DNA of 64,000 nucleotides from Clostridia bacterium (GCA_024653205.1 JANLFO010000010.1:1-64000); one strand, 5' to 3'. Counted from the stretch's first letter, positions 49,163 to 59,798 are shown. Numbers and translations: made by a program. The notes: generated by a model not told the origin, from the letters alone.

Positions 49163-49687
49163 ATGGCCTCGCAACTCGCCGACAGACTCCGGCGCCGCTG
49201 GCCTCTGTTCCTCGGCCTGGGAGCGGCCGTGGTGGCGATGATAATCTACGGGCTTGTCGGCGGCGAACGTAAACCGCAGACGGTTCCGGAAGTCCCGGTA
49301 CAGGCATACCGAGCGGTCCGGGGGGTATCCAGGGCAGATGAGGTCGATCTCTTAGCCCGCCTGGTGGCGGCCGAGGCGGCAAACGAGCCTTACGCCGGTC
49401 AGGTGGGCGTGGCAGCAGTAGTACTGAATCGGGCAGAGCATCCTTCTTTTCCTAATACCCTGGCCGGAGTGATATACCAGCCCCTGGCCTTCGAAAGCGT
49501 GTCCAGGGGTTGGATTTGGCAGGCTCCCGTATCCGGTAGCGCCCGCCGGGCGGCCGTCGACGCTCTTAACGGCTGGGATCCCACTTACGGTTCGCTATAC
49601 TTCTGGAATCCGGCCAAGCGGGTCAGTCCCTGGATATGGACCAGACAAATCGTCACCCAAATCGGGCGTCACGTTTTTGCCCGTTAG
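49163..49687 (+). CDS. sleB: Spore cortex-lytic enzyme SleB-like (cell wall hydrolase)
   Basis: A 174-residue protein. A membrane/signal segment (residues 12-34, WPLFLGLGAAVVAMIIYGL) is followed by the Hydrolase_2 domain (LARLVAAEAANEPYAGQVGVAAVVLNR and GAL-type GSLYFWNP), with the catalytic Glu in AAEA. It cuts cortex peptidoglycan during germination. It lacks the peptidoglycan-binding domain of Bacillus SleB. ATG at 49163 follows GGAGGGACC. It is followed by ypeB after 24 bp, the usual sleB-ypeB pair. Confidence 0.88.
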   Translation: MASQLADRLRRRWPLFLGLGAAVVAMIIYGLVGGERKPQTVPEVPVQAYRAVRGVSRADEVDLLARLVAAEAANEPYAGQVGVAAVVLNRAEHPSFPNTLAGVIYQPLAFESVSRGWIWQAPVSGSARRAAVDALNGWDPTYGSLYFWNPAKRVSPWIWTRQIVTQIGRHVFAR

Positions 49688-49711
49688 GCCGAAGAACGGG
49701 GAGGAAACCCT

Positions 49712-51082
49712 ATGCGCAATAAATGGTGGCGCGCAGCCGCCGTAATAGGCTTGTGCGCGGCCCTGGCCGGCTGGGCCCTGTGGGAAAGGGCCGGCCGTGC
49801 CGATTACGTCCACGCAGTAGAGGCCGACAATCAGCTGGAGTTCTATAATCTGATCTCTCGCGTAGAGCAGGCGGAGGTGGCCGCCTCCAAGGCTTTGGTA
49901 GCCGCCAGTCCCCGTCAACAGGTGCTCTATCTGACGCAACTCTGGAACGAGGCGGCCGACGCTCAGGATTCGCTGGCCCAGTTACCGGTAGGGGAGCTAA
50001 ACCTGTCGGCCACCCGCAAGTTCCTGGCCCAGGCAGGTGACTACGGTCTCGCCCTGGCCAGGAAACTGGCGGGAGGGGAAGACCTCACCGTAACGGAACG
50101 GGACCAGCTCAGCCGCATCACCGCTCAACTGGGCGAGTTCGGCCGACGACTGCACCTCCTGGAGACTCGCCTGGACCAGACCAATTTCCGCTGGTCAACT
50201 CTCGCCGTCCGGCCCCCCGGCTCCTTCATGGCCGGCAGAACCGCTCGTGCCTCAACCGAGCTGGAGCAATTAGCGGAACTGGGCAATTTCGACCGCCAGC
50301 TTCAGGAAGTGCCCAGCCTCACCTATGACGGCCCCTTCTCCGACCACCGTCTCCAGGTGGCGCCCAAAGGAGTTACCGGCCCCCGCCTCAGCCGCAGCTC
50401 CGCTCAGGCCAAGGCCCTGGCTTTTGCCCGGGAAGCAGGCTTGCGGGATCTCCGGGTGGCCTCTTCCCGTCGCACCAGCGGCCCCATACCGGCATACTCC
50501 TTTGCCCTCGACTCCACCCGCGACGGGGCCCGTATTACCGTAGACGTAACCGAGAAGGGCGGCCACATAGTGCAAATGCTGAACGACCGCAGGCTGGCCG
50601 CCGCCCGCCTGAACGCCTCCCAGGCCCTCCGCAAGGCCCAGGCGTTCCTCAATCGGCACGGCCTCAAGAACATGCTGCCCACCTACAGCCTGAGCGAGGC
50701 CAATGCCCAGACCATCACGTTCGTGGCCACCCAGCAGGGCGTATTACTCTATCCCGACCAGGTCAAGGTTAAGGTGGCCCTGGACAACGGAGACATCGTG
50801 GGCTGGGACGCCCTGAGCTACCTTACCAATCACCATTCCCGCCGCCTCCCCCGCCCCCGCCTGGACGAATCCGCCGCCCGCTCGCGGGTTAGTGCCGATC
50901 TGCAGGTAGGACGCGGCCGGCTGTGCATTATACCCACGGCCGGAGGACAAGAAAAGCTGGCCTGGGAATTCTCCACCCAGGCCGATGGGGACCGTTTCCT
51001 GGTATATATCAACGCCCTTACCGGGGCAGAAGAGCAGATCCTGAAGGTGGTGGAACAACCGGGCGGCCAACTTACCATGTGA
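49712..51082 (+). CDS. ypeB: Germination protein YpeB
   Basis: A 456-residue protein starting with a membrane anchor (AAVIGLCAALAGWALWE) followed by a coiled region (YHAVEADNQLEFYNLISRVEQAEVAASKALV-like) and three PepSY-type repeats in the C-terminal half (KALAFAREAGLRDLRVA, KAQAFLNRHGLKNMLPTYS, SRVSADLQVGRGRLCIIP). YpeB is needed for stable SleB in the spore. It ends in a WEFSTQADGDRFLVYINALTG block. Operon with sleB. Confidence 0.92.
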   Translation: MRNKWWRAAAVIGLCAALAGWALWERAGRADYVHAVEADNQLEFYNLISRVEQAEVAASKALVAASPRQQVLYLTQLWNEAADAQDSLAQLPVGELNLSATRKFLAQAGDYGLALARKLAGGEDLTVTERDQLSRITAQLGEFGRRLHLLETRLDQTNFRWSTLAVRPPGSFMAGRTARASTELEQLAELGNFDRQLQEVPSLTYDGPFSDHRLQVAPKGVTGPRLSRSSAQAKALAFAREAGLRDLRVASSRRTSGPIPAYSFALDSTRDGARITVDVTEKGGHIVQMLNDRRLAAARLNASQALRKAQAFLNRHGLKNMLPTYSLSEANAQTITFVATQQGVLLYPDQVKVKVALDNGDIVGWDALSYLTNHHSRRLPRPRLDESAARSRVSADLQVGRGRLCIIPTAGGQEKLAWEFSTQADGDRFLVYINALTGAEEQILKVVEQPGGQLTM

Positions 51083-51092
51083 TATGTACGGG

Positions 51093-52091
51093 CTAGAAGT
51101 CCACCTGCAACAGCTCCAGGACATTCTGGATACGGTTGCAGATGGTGGACTTCTCCGAGCCCGCAAACAGTAGGCCCACGGCATAGCGTTCCTCGTCCAG
51201 TATCAGCGAACCGCTGTCCCCGGGTTTGGCCAGGGCCTCGGTAACAAACTGGTCGGAGAACACGGCCTCGCGGCCCTCGTCGAGGGTCACCTTGACCGTG
51301 GCGCCCACGGCCACCACTTCGCCCCGGTTGACACCGGAAGAACGACCGCTCTTGAGAACCCGCATACCCACGGCGGGTTCTCTTACTCCTCGAACCGTTC
51401 CCACTTCCAGTATCTCTGCGGTAACGGCGTCCGGACTGACCGGCTTGGCCAGCGCCGCATCAACCAGGTTCTCCGCGCTCAGCCGTCGATAAAGGCTCAG
51501 CCGATACTCCGGCCGCACCAGGCCCAGTACCCGGTTGGCCAGCCTCTCCGCCGCCCGGGCATGCTTACAGGAAGCCTCCTCGTAGTCTCTCCTCAGGGGA
51601 ACAAAACGATAGAGGTGACCGAGCACCGCCTGTGCGCTGCCTCCGTCGTAAGGACCGGGCTGATAGATGGGATCGCCTATCATTGCCCTACCGTCACTTC
51701 CATTGGTGGAATTTGCCAGCACGTGATTGTTCGACAGTATCATAAGCTCTCCGGTCAGACGATCGCGAACTACCGCGCCGAAAGTCCCGGCGGTAATACG
51801 GTAATGGCCGATGCTCACCCCGGGTGGAGCCGGCCGGACGTATTGTGTTCTGCTCAGAAACCTCACATCGCCGACCTCGATTACGTCCACCGCTACCTTA
51901 CTGAGGGCACGGGGAACCCTCTCCTCGCGTTTCAGTTCGGTTAGCGGCACCTTGCGTTTGACCAGCACCACTATGGCCGGCTCCTCCGTAGCCCGGCCCC
52001 CAACCCGGCGCACGCCGTGGCCTACCCCCACTACGTTCGGCAAACTCAACAGGTCCTCGCGGTGGCGCCGGCAAAGCCGACCCAGATCCAC
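51093..52091 (-). CDS. Trypsin-like serine protease (chymotrypsin fold)
   Basis: A 332-residue protein with the His in LSNNHVLAN near residue 120 and the Ser in AKPGDSGSLILDE near residue 295; Asp in between is not certain (perhaps SPDAVTAEI region). N-terminal part NVVGVGHGVRRVGG. No signal peptide, so possibly cytoplasmic or phage/capsid-like; similar proteins are common in Clostridia. GTG start. Convergent with ypeB. Function unknown. Confidence 0.8.
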   Translation of the reverse strand: MDLGRLCRRHREDLLSLPNVVGVGHGVRRVGGRATEEPAIVVLVKRKVPLTELKREERVPRALSKVAVDVIEVGDVRFLSRTQYVRPAPPGVSIGHYRITAGTFGAVVRDRLTGELMILSNNHVLANSTNGSDGRAMIGDPIYQPGPYDGGSAQAVLGHLYRFVPLRRDYEEASCKHARAAERLANRVLGLVRPEYRLSLYRRLSAENLVDAALAKPVSPDAVTAEILEVGTVRGVREPAVGMRVLKSGRSSGVNRGEVVAVGATVKVTLDEGREAVFSDQFVTEALAKPGDSGSLILDEERYAVGLLFAGSEKSTICNRIQNVLELLQVDF

Positions 52092-52237
52092 CCCGCCTCA
52101 CCCCCCGGCGATTGCTTCCGGTCCATCGTATGAGGAAGCGCCACCGGGGGTTACCGAGCGACAGACCGCAGACGCCGGCAGTAGGCCCGGGCCTGCCCCG
52201 GCCGGGTTTACGGCGAGATGCCCGGCCCTTCAACCCC

Positions 52238-52272
52238 AAAAAAGGAAGCCCGCCCCCGGTGCGGAGGCGGGC
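52238..52272 (-). terminator. Terminator of groESL
   Basis: GCCCGCC/GGCGGGC stem with CGCACCGG loop then TTCCTTTTTT on the minus strand. Confidence 0.9.
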
Positions 52273-52306
52273 CGGACGTTGGGCGAACCGTCCGTTGCCG
52301 GCCGAC

Positions 52307-53947
<1,641 letters not shown>

Positions 53948-53967
53948 TTACTTGGTGACGTGGCCGG

Positions 53968-54252
53968 CTACTCCTTAACGGCCAATATGTCGGTTTCGCG
54001 CAGGATCAGGTACTCCTGGCCGTCCACCTTGACCTCGGTCCCGCTGTACTTGGCGAATACCACCCTGTCTCCAACCTTGACCGAGGGAGCCACCCGGGTG
54101 CCGTTATCCAGCAACCGGCCCGGGCCTACGGCCACTACCTCACCTTCCTGCGGCTTTTCCTTGGCCGTGTCCGGCAGCACGATCCCGCCTTGGGTGCGCT
54201 GCTCCTCCTCGATCACCTTTACCACTACCCGATCCTCAAGTGGCTTGAGCAC
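53968..54252 (-). CDS. groS: Co-chaperonin GroES
   Basis: A 94-residue Gro[19 protein letters not shown], mobile loop [24 protein letters not shown], and [21 protein letters not shown]. Caps the GroEL ring. CIRCE operator upstream shows HrcA repression. Confidence 0.98.
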   Translation of the reverse strand: MLKPLEDRVVVKVIEEEQRTQGGIVLPDTAKEKPQEGEVVAVGPGRLLDNGTRVAPSVKVGDRVVFAKYSGTEVKVDGQEYLILRETDILAVKE

Positions 54253-54282
54253 AGGCCACCCCTCCTCAGACCTGAGTTTCTG

Positions 54283-54309
54283 TTAGCACTCAACCCGCCC
54301 GAGTGCTAA
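54283..54309 (-). promoter_or_regulatory. CIRCE operator (HrcA binding site)
   Basis: TTAGCACTC-N9-GAGTGCTAA, exact CIRCE inverted repeat, 30 bp upstream of groES. Confidence 0.97.
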
Positions 54310-54320
54310 CAGCCACTCTT

Positions 54321-54349
54321 ATAATGCCAAAAGACGGAGGAGATGTCAA
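54321..54349 (-). promoter_or_regulatory. Promoter of groESL
   Basis: TTGACA (54344-54349) and CATTAT (54321-54326), 17 bp apart, just upstream of CIRCE. Confidence 0.8.
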
Positions 54350-54365
54350 GGGTAGTGTCGGCATT

Positions 54366-54884
54366 CTAATCCACCCACCTGACCACCTCGTCCAACGCCC
54401 GCCGAGGGACGGGAGGAGGGTTCTCGGCGGCATACCCCAGGGGCACCAGGGCCACCGGACGGATCCCAGCGGACAGACCCAAGGCGCGGCTCGCCTCTTC
54501 TTCTACGAAAGCGCCTACCCAGCAGGCCCCAAGCCCGGTCGCGGCGGCAGCCAGCAGCAGGTTTTCCAGTGCCGCCGCGGTATCCTGCAAGCAGTACAGG
54601 TACCGGCCCCGGTCCCCGTACACCGAAGCCGACTGTTCGGGCATTGCGCAGACCACCATCACCACCGGCGCCTGGGCCACAAAGGCCTGACGCGCCGCCC
54701 GAGCCAGGGCCCGCTTCACGTTTGGCGCCCGCACCACGTAAAAACGCCAGGGCTGCAGGTTTCCCGCCGACGGAGCCAGACAGGCGGCCTGCAGAAGGCT
54801 GGTCAACAATTCCACAGGCACTTCCTCCGGCCGGAAGGAGCGAACGCTGCGCCTTTGCCGGATCGGCCACCATAATTCCTCCAT
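54366..54884 (-). CDS. Nitroreductase family protein
   Basis: A 172-residue FMN-dependent nitroreductase-like protein: RRSVRSFRPEEVP, LAPSAGNLQPWRFYVV, DTAAALENLLLAAAATGLGACWVGAF and ALVPLGYAAE. It probably reduces nitro or quinone compounds or enones with NAD(P)H. Single gene. RBS weak (TGAGAAAG). Confidence 0.88.
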   Translation of the reverse strand: MEELWWPIRQRRSVRSFRPEEVPVELLTSLLQAACLAPSAGNLQPWRFYVVRAPNVKRALARAARQAFVAQAPVVMVVCAMPEQSASVYGDRGRYLYCLQDTAAALENLLLAAAATGLGACWVGAFVEEEASRALGLSAGIRPVALVPLGYAAENPPPVPRRALDEVVRWVD

Positions 54885-55085
54885 AACTTTCTCACCCCTC
54901 GGTGTAAGGTTTTGCCAGTATGGGGCTCCCTATACCTTCATACCATTGAACCGGTCTGACCGGCTACCGGCAAAAAGGAATAGTATGCCTAAAGGCAGAA
55001 CTAAACCCTAAGCATCTTTGCCGCGGGGTAGGGTTAACCGCTTCGCGGGCCCGGCGGCGGAAGGACAGGAGGCGCGGAAAAGGGC

Positions 55086-55835
55086 TTGTCCCAAGTATTT
55101 GTTGGTTACCGCCGGAGCGGGTCTTTTTTCGACTGCCTGCGGGAGCACCGGTACCGGTACAACTACCCCCACCGGTGCGATGGCAAAGAATTGCTAGCGG
55201 TGATAGAGGACGCTACCGTACCTTGTGCGTTCTTCGACCCCCAGTATCGTGGGGTTCTGGACAAGCTGGCCTACGGAAACGAAGGGGTGAGCCGGGGCAC
55301 GGCGCGCTGCCGATTACCGCAGATGAGCGAGAAGACCATAAAGGAATTCATCGCCCAAATAGCCCGCGTCTTAGTGCCGAGCGGACACCTTTTCCTTTGG
55401 GTAGATAAATTTCACCTCTGCGAGGGGGTGTCGGGGTGGCTGCCCGGGGTGCTTCAGGTGGTAGACATGATCGTCTGGAACAAGCTCAAGATAGGAATGG
55501 GATACCGTACCCGTCGGCAGTGCGAATACCTTCTGGTGGTACAAAAGAAGCCCGTTCGCGCTAAGGGAGTATGGGCGGTGCACGACATACCCGACGTTTG
55601 GGAGGAAAAAGCCTCAGGACCCCACCCCCACGCCAAACCGATAGGTTTGCAGGTCCGCCTTATAGAAGCGGTTACGAACCCCGGCGAAGTAGTCCTGGAT
55701 CCTGCGGCAGGCAGTTTCTCGGTCCTGGAGGCCTGCTTGAGAACCGGGCGCACCTTCCTGGGTGGAGACATGATCTACGGCGAGGACTGGGCTCCCGAAA
55801 ACCCGCCCCGGGCAGGAGACAAACAAAGGCAATAA
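55086..55835 (+). CDS. DNA (N4/N6-adenine or cytosine) methyltransferase, orphan
   Basis: A 249-residue site-specific amino-methyltransferase: motif IV CAFFDPQYRGVLDKL (DPPY variant DPQY), VLVPSGHLFLWVDKF and motif I at the C-terminal side in EVVLDPAAGSFSVLEACL, so beta-class order. No restriction enzyme is nearby. TTG start; the Shine-Dalgarno site AGGAGG is 13 bp away, so the start is uncertain. Lies beside the tRNA-Leu fragment and a transposase, suggesting horizontal origin. Confidence 0.82.
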   Translation: MSQVFVGYRRSGSFFDCLREHRYRYNYPHRCDGKELLAVIEDATVPCAFFDPQYRGVLDKLAYGNEGVSRGTARCRLPQMSEKTIKEFIAQIARVLVPSGHLFLWVDKFHLCEGVSGWLPGVLQVVDMIVWNKLKIGMGYRTRRQCEYLLVVQKKPVRAKGVWAVHDIPDVWEEKASGPHPHAKPIGLQVRLIEAVTNPGEVVLDPAAGSFSVLEACLRTGRTFLGGDMIYGEDWAPENPPRAGDKQRQ

Positions 55836-55838
55836 AAC

Positions 55839-55880
55839 TGGTGGCGAAGGCGGGATTCGAACCCGCACGTCCTCGCCGTT
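55839..55880 (-). pseudogene. 3' fragment of a tRNA-Leu-like gene
   Basis: On the minus strand the T arm GCGGGTTCGAATCCCGC, acceptor 3' strand CTTCGCC, A and CCA are intact, but no matching 5' acceptor GGCGAAG or leucine anticodon arm follows. It shares 34 of 36 bases with the 3' end of tRNA-Leu(CAA) at 59700-59735. Either a degenerate tRNA or a duplicated attachment end. Confidence 0.7.
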
Positions 55881-56139
55881 ACCCTCCCGGTCTAAGGTAT
55901 CTACCAAGCCGTTCGTTTGGCTGCGTCCAGACTGAGGGACCAGCAGGCAAATCGAAGGTATCACCTCTATTCCTTCCTTACCATCAAGTCTGAGGCCTAC
56001 ACTCTAATGCGAGCACGAAGTAATTGCTGAACCTGTGAGTAATAACGGTCTTGTCCCAAACGTCGTAGAAAAGCGGCTCCTCGAACCCCTGTGGTATAAC
56101 AGGGGTAGGAAATACACCAAAAGGAGGTAACCGCCACCG
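55881..56139. other. Intergenic stretch upstream of the transposase
   Basis: No gene. It contains CCCCTG-tggtataa-CAGGGG (56090-56110), a hairpin shortly before the transposase. I could not find clear terminal inverted repeats. Confidence 0.45.
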
Positions 56140-57231
56140 ATGCCAGTATACCACAGGATAGACGTCGAAGGCCTTAAGGTTTTGGGACAGGCCCCAAGTC
56201 TTCCGGAGAAAGTGGAGTTCGCGTTCCTAAAGAAACTGATGGCCCGCCAAAACTTGCTAGAGGCGATGTTCAACCGGCTGGTAGAAGAACTGACAAAGCA
56301 CCTTCCCGACTTTGGCCGGGTACTGGCCGTAGACGGAAAAGCCATAGCCAGCTTTGCCCGAGGCAGAAAGCGTCAAGCCGGCAAAGTGGTTAAGCGTGAT
56401 GGCCGGCGCGATGTGGATGCCGACTGGGGCCAAAAGACCCTGCGGGTAGAAAGAGAAGACGGCAGCAACTGGGAAAAGGTAGTGCGCTGGTTTGGCTTCA
56501 AGCTCCATCTGGTGGTAGATGCCACGTACGAGCTACCGGTAGCCTTTAGGGTCACCCCGGCCTCGGCCAGCGAAATAAAACAAGGCCACCGGCTCATAGA
56601 CCAAATGGCCGAACAGGCACCCGTTATCCTCAAAAGGTGCGAATACTGGTTAGGAGACCGGGGCTATGACGACGGCAAACTCCACACCAAGCTATGGGAC
56701 GAACACGCCATAAAGCCGGTCATAGACATCCGCAACCTGTGGCGAGACGGAGAAGAGACCAGGCTTTTAACCGGCTGGGGCAATGTGGTTTACGACTATA
56801 AAGGTCAGGTGTACTGCTACTGTCCTCAGACCGCACGGCGCCGGCCCATGGCTTACGGTGGGTTTGAAAAGGACCGGGGCAGCCTAAAGTACCGGTGTCC
56901 GGCGCGGCACTACGGACTAACCTTTATGGGCATGGACCGTTGCCGGGTGAAAGGAGCGGTAAGGATCCCGCTCAAAGAAGACCCTCGGATCTTCACTCCC
57001 CTGGCGCGGTCCAGCTACGCCTGGGAGAGCATCTACAAAAAGCGTACTGCGGTAGAGCGGGTAAACAGTCGCCTGGACCGGGTATTTGGCTTTGAAGAGC
57101 ACTACATCCGGGGGCTAAAGAAGATGACCCTGAGATGTACCCTGGCTCTGCTGGTAATGTTAGTCATGGCTTTAGGAAGAGTGAGAGAGAAGAGGGGGCA
57201 AAACCTGCGCAGCCTGGTCAGCGCCGCCTAA
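56140..57231 (+). CDS. DDE transposase (IS4/IS5-like)
   Basis: A 363-residue transposase with the DDE triad: first Asp in VLAVDGKAI near residue 67, second in WLGDRGYDD near 172, Glu in RTAVERVNSRLDRVFGFEE near 312. Helical N-terminal region (KVEFAFLKKLMARQNLLEAMFNRLVEEL). AAAGGAGG before the ATG. The frame is intact and may be active; it is shorter than the usual 420-460 residues of IS1182 relatives. Terminal repeats not identified. Confidence 0.85.
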   Translation: MPVYHRIDVEGLKVLGQAPSLPEKVEFAFLKKLMARQNLLEAMFNRLVEELTKHLPDFGRVLAVDGKAIASFARGRKRQAGKVVKRDGRRDVDADWGQKTLRVEREDGSNWEKVVRWFGFKLHLVVDATYELPVAFRVTPASASEIKQGHRLIDQMAEQAPVILKRCEYWLGDRGYDDGKLHTKLWDEHAIKPVIDIRNLWRDGEETRLLTGWGNVVYDYKGQVYCYCPQTARRRPMAYGGFEKDRGSLKYRCPARHYGLTFMGMDRCRVKGAVRIPLKEDPRIFTPLARSSYAWESIYKKRTAVERVNSRLDRVFGFEEHYIRGLKKMTLRCTLALLVMLVMALGRVREKRGQNLRSLVSAA

Positions 57232-57438
57232 GCGGGACGGGATCCCAAAACCAATCCGGCAGGGGGAGGGGGTAGTATATCTCTTTTTGCCCACCTGGCC
57301 TACAGATAGTGGACGATGTTCCTAGGGTTGGCAAAAGGGCAAGCCTGCGGTTGGCTAGGGTCCGCCAAACCGGCTCCAATAACTGCCATCCCCACGGTAA
57401 CAGCAGGGTCAACGCAAATGCCTCCTAATTCTGTGCGA
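57232..57438. other. Intergenic stretch after the transposase
   Basis: About 200 bases without gene; probably the right part of the insertion sequence plus host DNA. No inverted repeat matching the left side was seen. Confidence 0.4.
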
Positions 57439-57466
57439 TTGACTTTTTACATGTAAGGCTTATAAT
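57439..57466 (+). promoter_or_regulatory. Promoter of the solute-binding protein gene
   Basis: TTGACT (57439-57444) and TATAAT (57461-57466), 16 bp apart; the region is clearly AT-richer than its surroundings. Confidence 0.75.
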
Positions 57467-57508
57467 TTTGACTAGTTCACTATTAATGATTAAGGAGGTG
57501 TTACTAGA

Positions 57509-58759
57509 ATGGGTAACTCTAGGAAACTACGGCCTATAACCATAGTTACAATCATCTTTCTCGCCCTTATTATGGCCACTGCGGTAGGGTGTTCGAAAAC
57601 ACCTGTTCAACCGGAGTCCTCGCCTTCCAAGGACAAAATCGTCATAGGCCAGGCAGTCTCACTGTCCGGTCCCCTGGGGCAAGCCTCCATTACAACCCGG
57701 GCCGTCTACGAAATCTGGGTAAAAGAGGTGAATGCCAAGGGGGGGATCTACCTAAAGGAGTACGGCAAGAGCCTTCCACTAGAGTACTATTCCTACGATG
57801 ATAAATCCGACGTGGGAACCATGACCAAGCTGGTAGAAAAGATAATACTGGAGGACAAGGCAGACCTGATCTTACCCCCGTGGGGTACGGAAATGCTTTA
57901 TGCGGCCTGCCCCATAGCCAACAAGCACCAGTACGTCCTTGTGGGCGCCGCGGGCGGAGCCGCCAAGCTCAAGGAGATCATGCCTAGCCTGCCTTATGTT
58001 TTCCAGGTACTGAACTTTTCCGAGACCCAGACTCCGGCGCTGATCGGCATTCTTAAGGAACTGGGAGCGCAAACGGTAGCGGTCATTCACCACGACCATC
58101 TCCACGGGGTCGAATACGCCACGGTTACCGTGCCCGCACTAAAGGAAGCCGGTTTTCAGGTAATGATGGCAAAATCCTTCCCATCCGGTTCTAAGGACTT
58201 GTCCCCTTTACTTAAGGAAGCCAAGACTCTCGGTGTCGATGCTTTCATCTCCTTCAGCTACCCCGAAGAGACCATGCTTCTGACCCAGCAGGCCATAGAG
58301 TTGGGTGCGAACTTCAAAGTGTTCTTCTGTAGCGTCTACCCGTATTCGCCGGATTACCGAGATGCTTTCGGTGCACAAGTGGTGGAAGGAGTGATGGGAG
58401 GTGGCGCTTGGAACGAGGAAAGCTCTCCGGGCGCGAAGGAATTCGTAGCCCTGTACAAGAAGTACTTCGGCAAGGAACCCGACGACTACTGGGGCCAGCT
58501 TTATTACTACGCTTCTCTCCAGCACCTGCAGCAGGCCATCGAAGAGGCCGGAAGCCTTGATCAGACTAAGATAAGAGACCTTCTGGCCACCCGGACGTAC
58601 GACACCTGCATTGGACCCTTCAAGTACGACCCGGACCGATTCTTCAGGGGTCATCTGGGTCAGATTGGACAGTGGCAAAAAGGGGTGTTCGAGGTGGTGG
58701 ACCCCGGTCCGCATCGGACCGCGCCCCCCATCATGAAGCCCCCGTGGCCCAAGATGTAG
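57509..58759 (+). CDS. Branched-chain-amino-acid-type ABC transporter substrate-binding lipoprotein
   Basis: A 416-residue periplasmic-binding-protein-like lipoprotein. Signal peptide with lipobox ATAVGC (Cys28), then the LivJ-type fold: IVIGQAVSLSGPLGQASI, YEIWVKEVNAKGGIYL, IILEDKADLILPPWGTEM, TVAVIHHDHLHGVEYA, and GFQVMMAKSFPSGSKDLSPLLKEAKTLG. Relatives bind amino acids, amides or aromatic acids. No permease or ATPase gene lies nearby, so it is an orphan. It has its own strong promoter and AAGGAGGTG. It lies beside a DUF169 gene. Confidence 0.88.
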   Translation: MGNSRKLRPITIVTIIFLALIMATAVGCSKTPVQPESSPSKDKIVIGQAVSLSGPLGQASITTRAVYEIWVKEVNAKGGIYLKEYGKSLPLEYYSYDDKSDVGTMTKLVEKIILEDKADLILPPWGTEMLYAACPIANKHQYVLVGAAGGAAKLKEIMPSLPYVFQVLNFSETQTPALIGILKELGAQTVAVIHHDHLHGVEYATVTVPALKEAGFQVMMAKSFPSGSKDLSPLLKEAKTLGVDAFISFSYPEETMLLTQQAIELGANFKVFFCSVYPYSPDYRDAFGAQVVEGVMGGGAWNEESSPGAKEFVALYKKYFGKEPDDYWGQLYYYASLQHLQQAIEEAGSLDQTKIRDLLATRTYDTCIGPFKYDPDRFFRGHLGQIGQWQKGVFEVVDPGPHRTAPPIMKPPWPKM

Positions 58760-58784
58760 CGGGCACTTGGAGGAGGTATTTCAC

Positions 58785-59534
58785 GTGACCGATCTCTCCG
58801 TTTTCAGCCGATTGGGCTTTCTAAGACCTCCGGTAGGCGTCAAGTTCCTGTTCTTCCGTCCGGAGGGAATCGATCCGCTCGCCCCTGATAAGGAGTTATC
58901 CCTTTGCGAAATGCTGGTGGAAGCCCAGAACGCGTCACGGCCCTTCTACTTTTGTCGGGAACATGCGGAGACCTGTGTGGGGAAGATCCTGTTAGGAATG
59001 GAGGATATGGAGGCCTTTGCGGAGAGCGGGCAGATCGGTGAGAGGCTGAAGATCTTTCAGGAAGCGCGGGCCAACTCGCGACTCTATCAGTACGTGCCGC
59101 GCCTCGGCAAGAACACGGTCAATTACGTTGCCTTTGCGCCGCTCGAAAAGCTGACTTTTGAGCCCGATGTCCTGATCCTGAACGCTAGCGTGCGTCAGGC
59201 GGAAGTGGTGTTGAGGTCAATGTCTTACTCAACAGGCGAGATCTACACCTCCAAGTCAACGCCGGTAATGGGGTGCGCCTGGACATACCTCTATCCTTAC
59301 CAAAGCGGAAGAATAAACTACGTGCTTCCGGATACGGTGCACGGCATGCGCGCCCGGGAGCTCTTTCCTGAAGGAAGCATGCTGCTCTCAATCCCATACC
59401 AATGGCTGGGAACCATAGTTCGGAACCTGAACGAAATGAACATAGAGTTACCTTCCTATCAGGGTAAGGAGCGCTATCTGGTCGAATTCGGAAACATTTT
59501 GAGGGACCTGGTTGAACAGGCGCGGAACCCCTAA
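58785..59534 (+). CDS. DUF169 family protein
   Basis: A 249-residue protein of the DUF169 family, seen in archaea and anaerobic bacteria: RLGFLRPPVGVKFL, LCEMLVEAQNASRPFYFCREHAETCVGKILLGM and VLILNASVRQAEVVLRSMSY. Conserved cysteines (CEML, CREHAETC) could bind a metal or cluster. Often near redox genes; function unknown. GTG at 58785 is set by GGAGGAGG. Follows the solute-binding protein by 25 bp, so probably co-transcribed. Confidence 0.85.
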   Translation: MTDLSVFSRLGFLRPPVGVKFLFFRPEGIDPLAPDKELSLCEMLVEAQNASRPFYFCREHAETCVGKILLGMEDMEAFAESGQIGERLKIFQEARANSRLYQYVPRLGKNTVNYVAFAPLEKLTFEPDVLILNASVRQAEVVLRSMSYSTGEIYTSKSTPVMGCAWTYLYPYQSGRINYVLPDTVHGMRARELFPEGSMLLSIPYQWLGTIVRNLNEMNIELPSYQGKERYLVEFGNILRDLVEQARNP

Positions 59535-59621
59535 CTGAGGCGCGCGTCTCTTAAGGCACCACTTGGTTACGCCGATGAAGAAACGAAGCGGCAGGTGAAC
59601 CGGCGAAGGAATACCAAGATA

Positions 59622-59663
59622 AGGCGGCCGGCAAATTGGCCATTCCTGCCAATTCCGGCCGCC
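59622..59663 (-). terminator. Terminator of tRNA-Leu(CAA)
   Basis: GGCGGCCGGAATTGGC pairs with GGCCAATTTGCCGGCCGCC, with TTATCTT after it on the minus strand; it may also serve the convergent DUF169 gene. Confidence 0.8.
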
Positions 59664-59699
59664 ACCAAGCTGCGCAACTCGCCCCATCATTAAAAGAAC

Positions 59700-59788
59700 T
59701 GGTGCCGAAGGCGGGACTCGAACCCGCACGTCCTCCGGGGGACAGCAGATTTTGAGTCTGCCGCGTCTGCCAGTTCCACCACTTCGGC
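59700..59788 (-). tRNA. tRNA-Leu (anticodon CAA)
   Basis: An 89-nt class II tRNA; acceptor GCCGAAG/CTTCGGC, discriminator A, encoded CCA, anticodon loop CTCAAAA, long variable arm. Confidence 0.95.
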
Positions 59789-59798
59789 ACCCATTCAT

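Noticed and set aside
55839-55925. Functional tRNA-Leu at 55.84 kb
   Set aside because: Only the T arm and 3' acceptor strand fit; no 5' acceptor strand or leucine anticodon arm can be folded.
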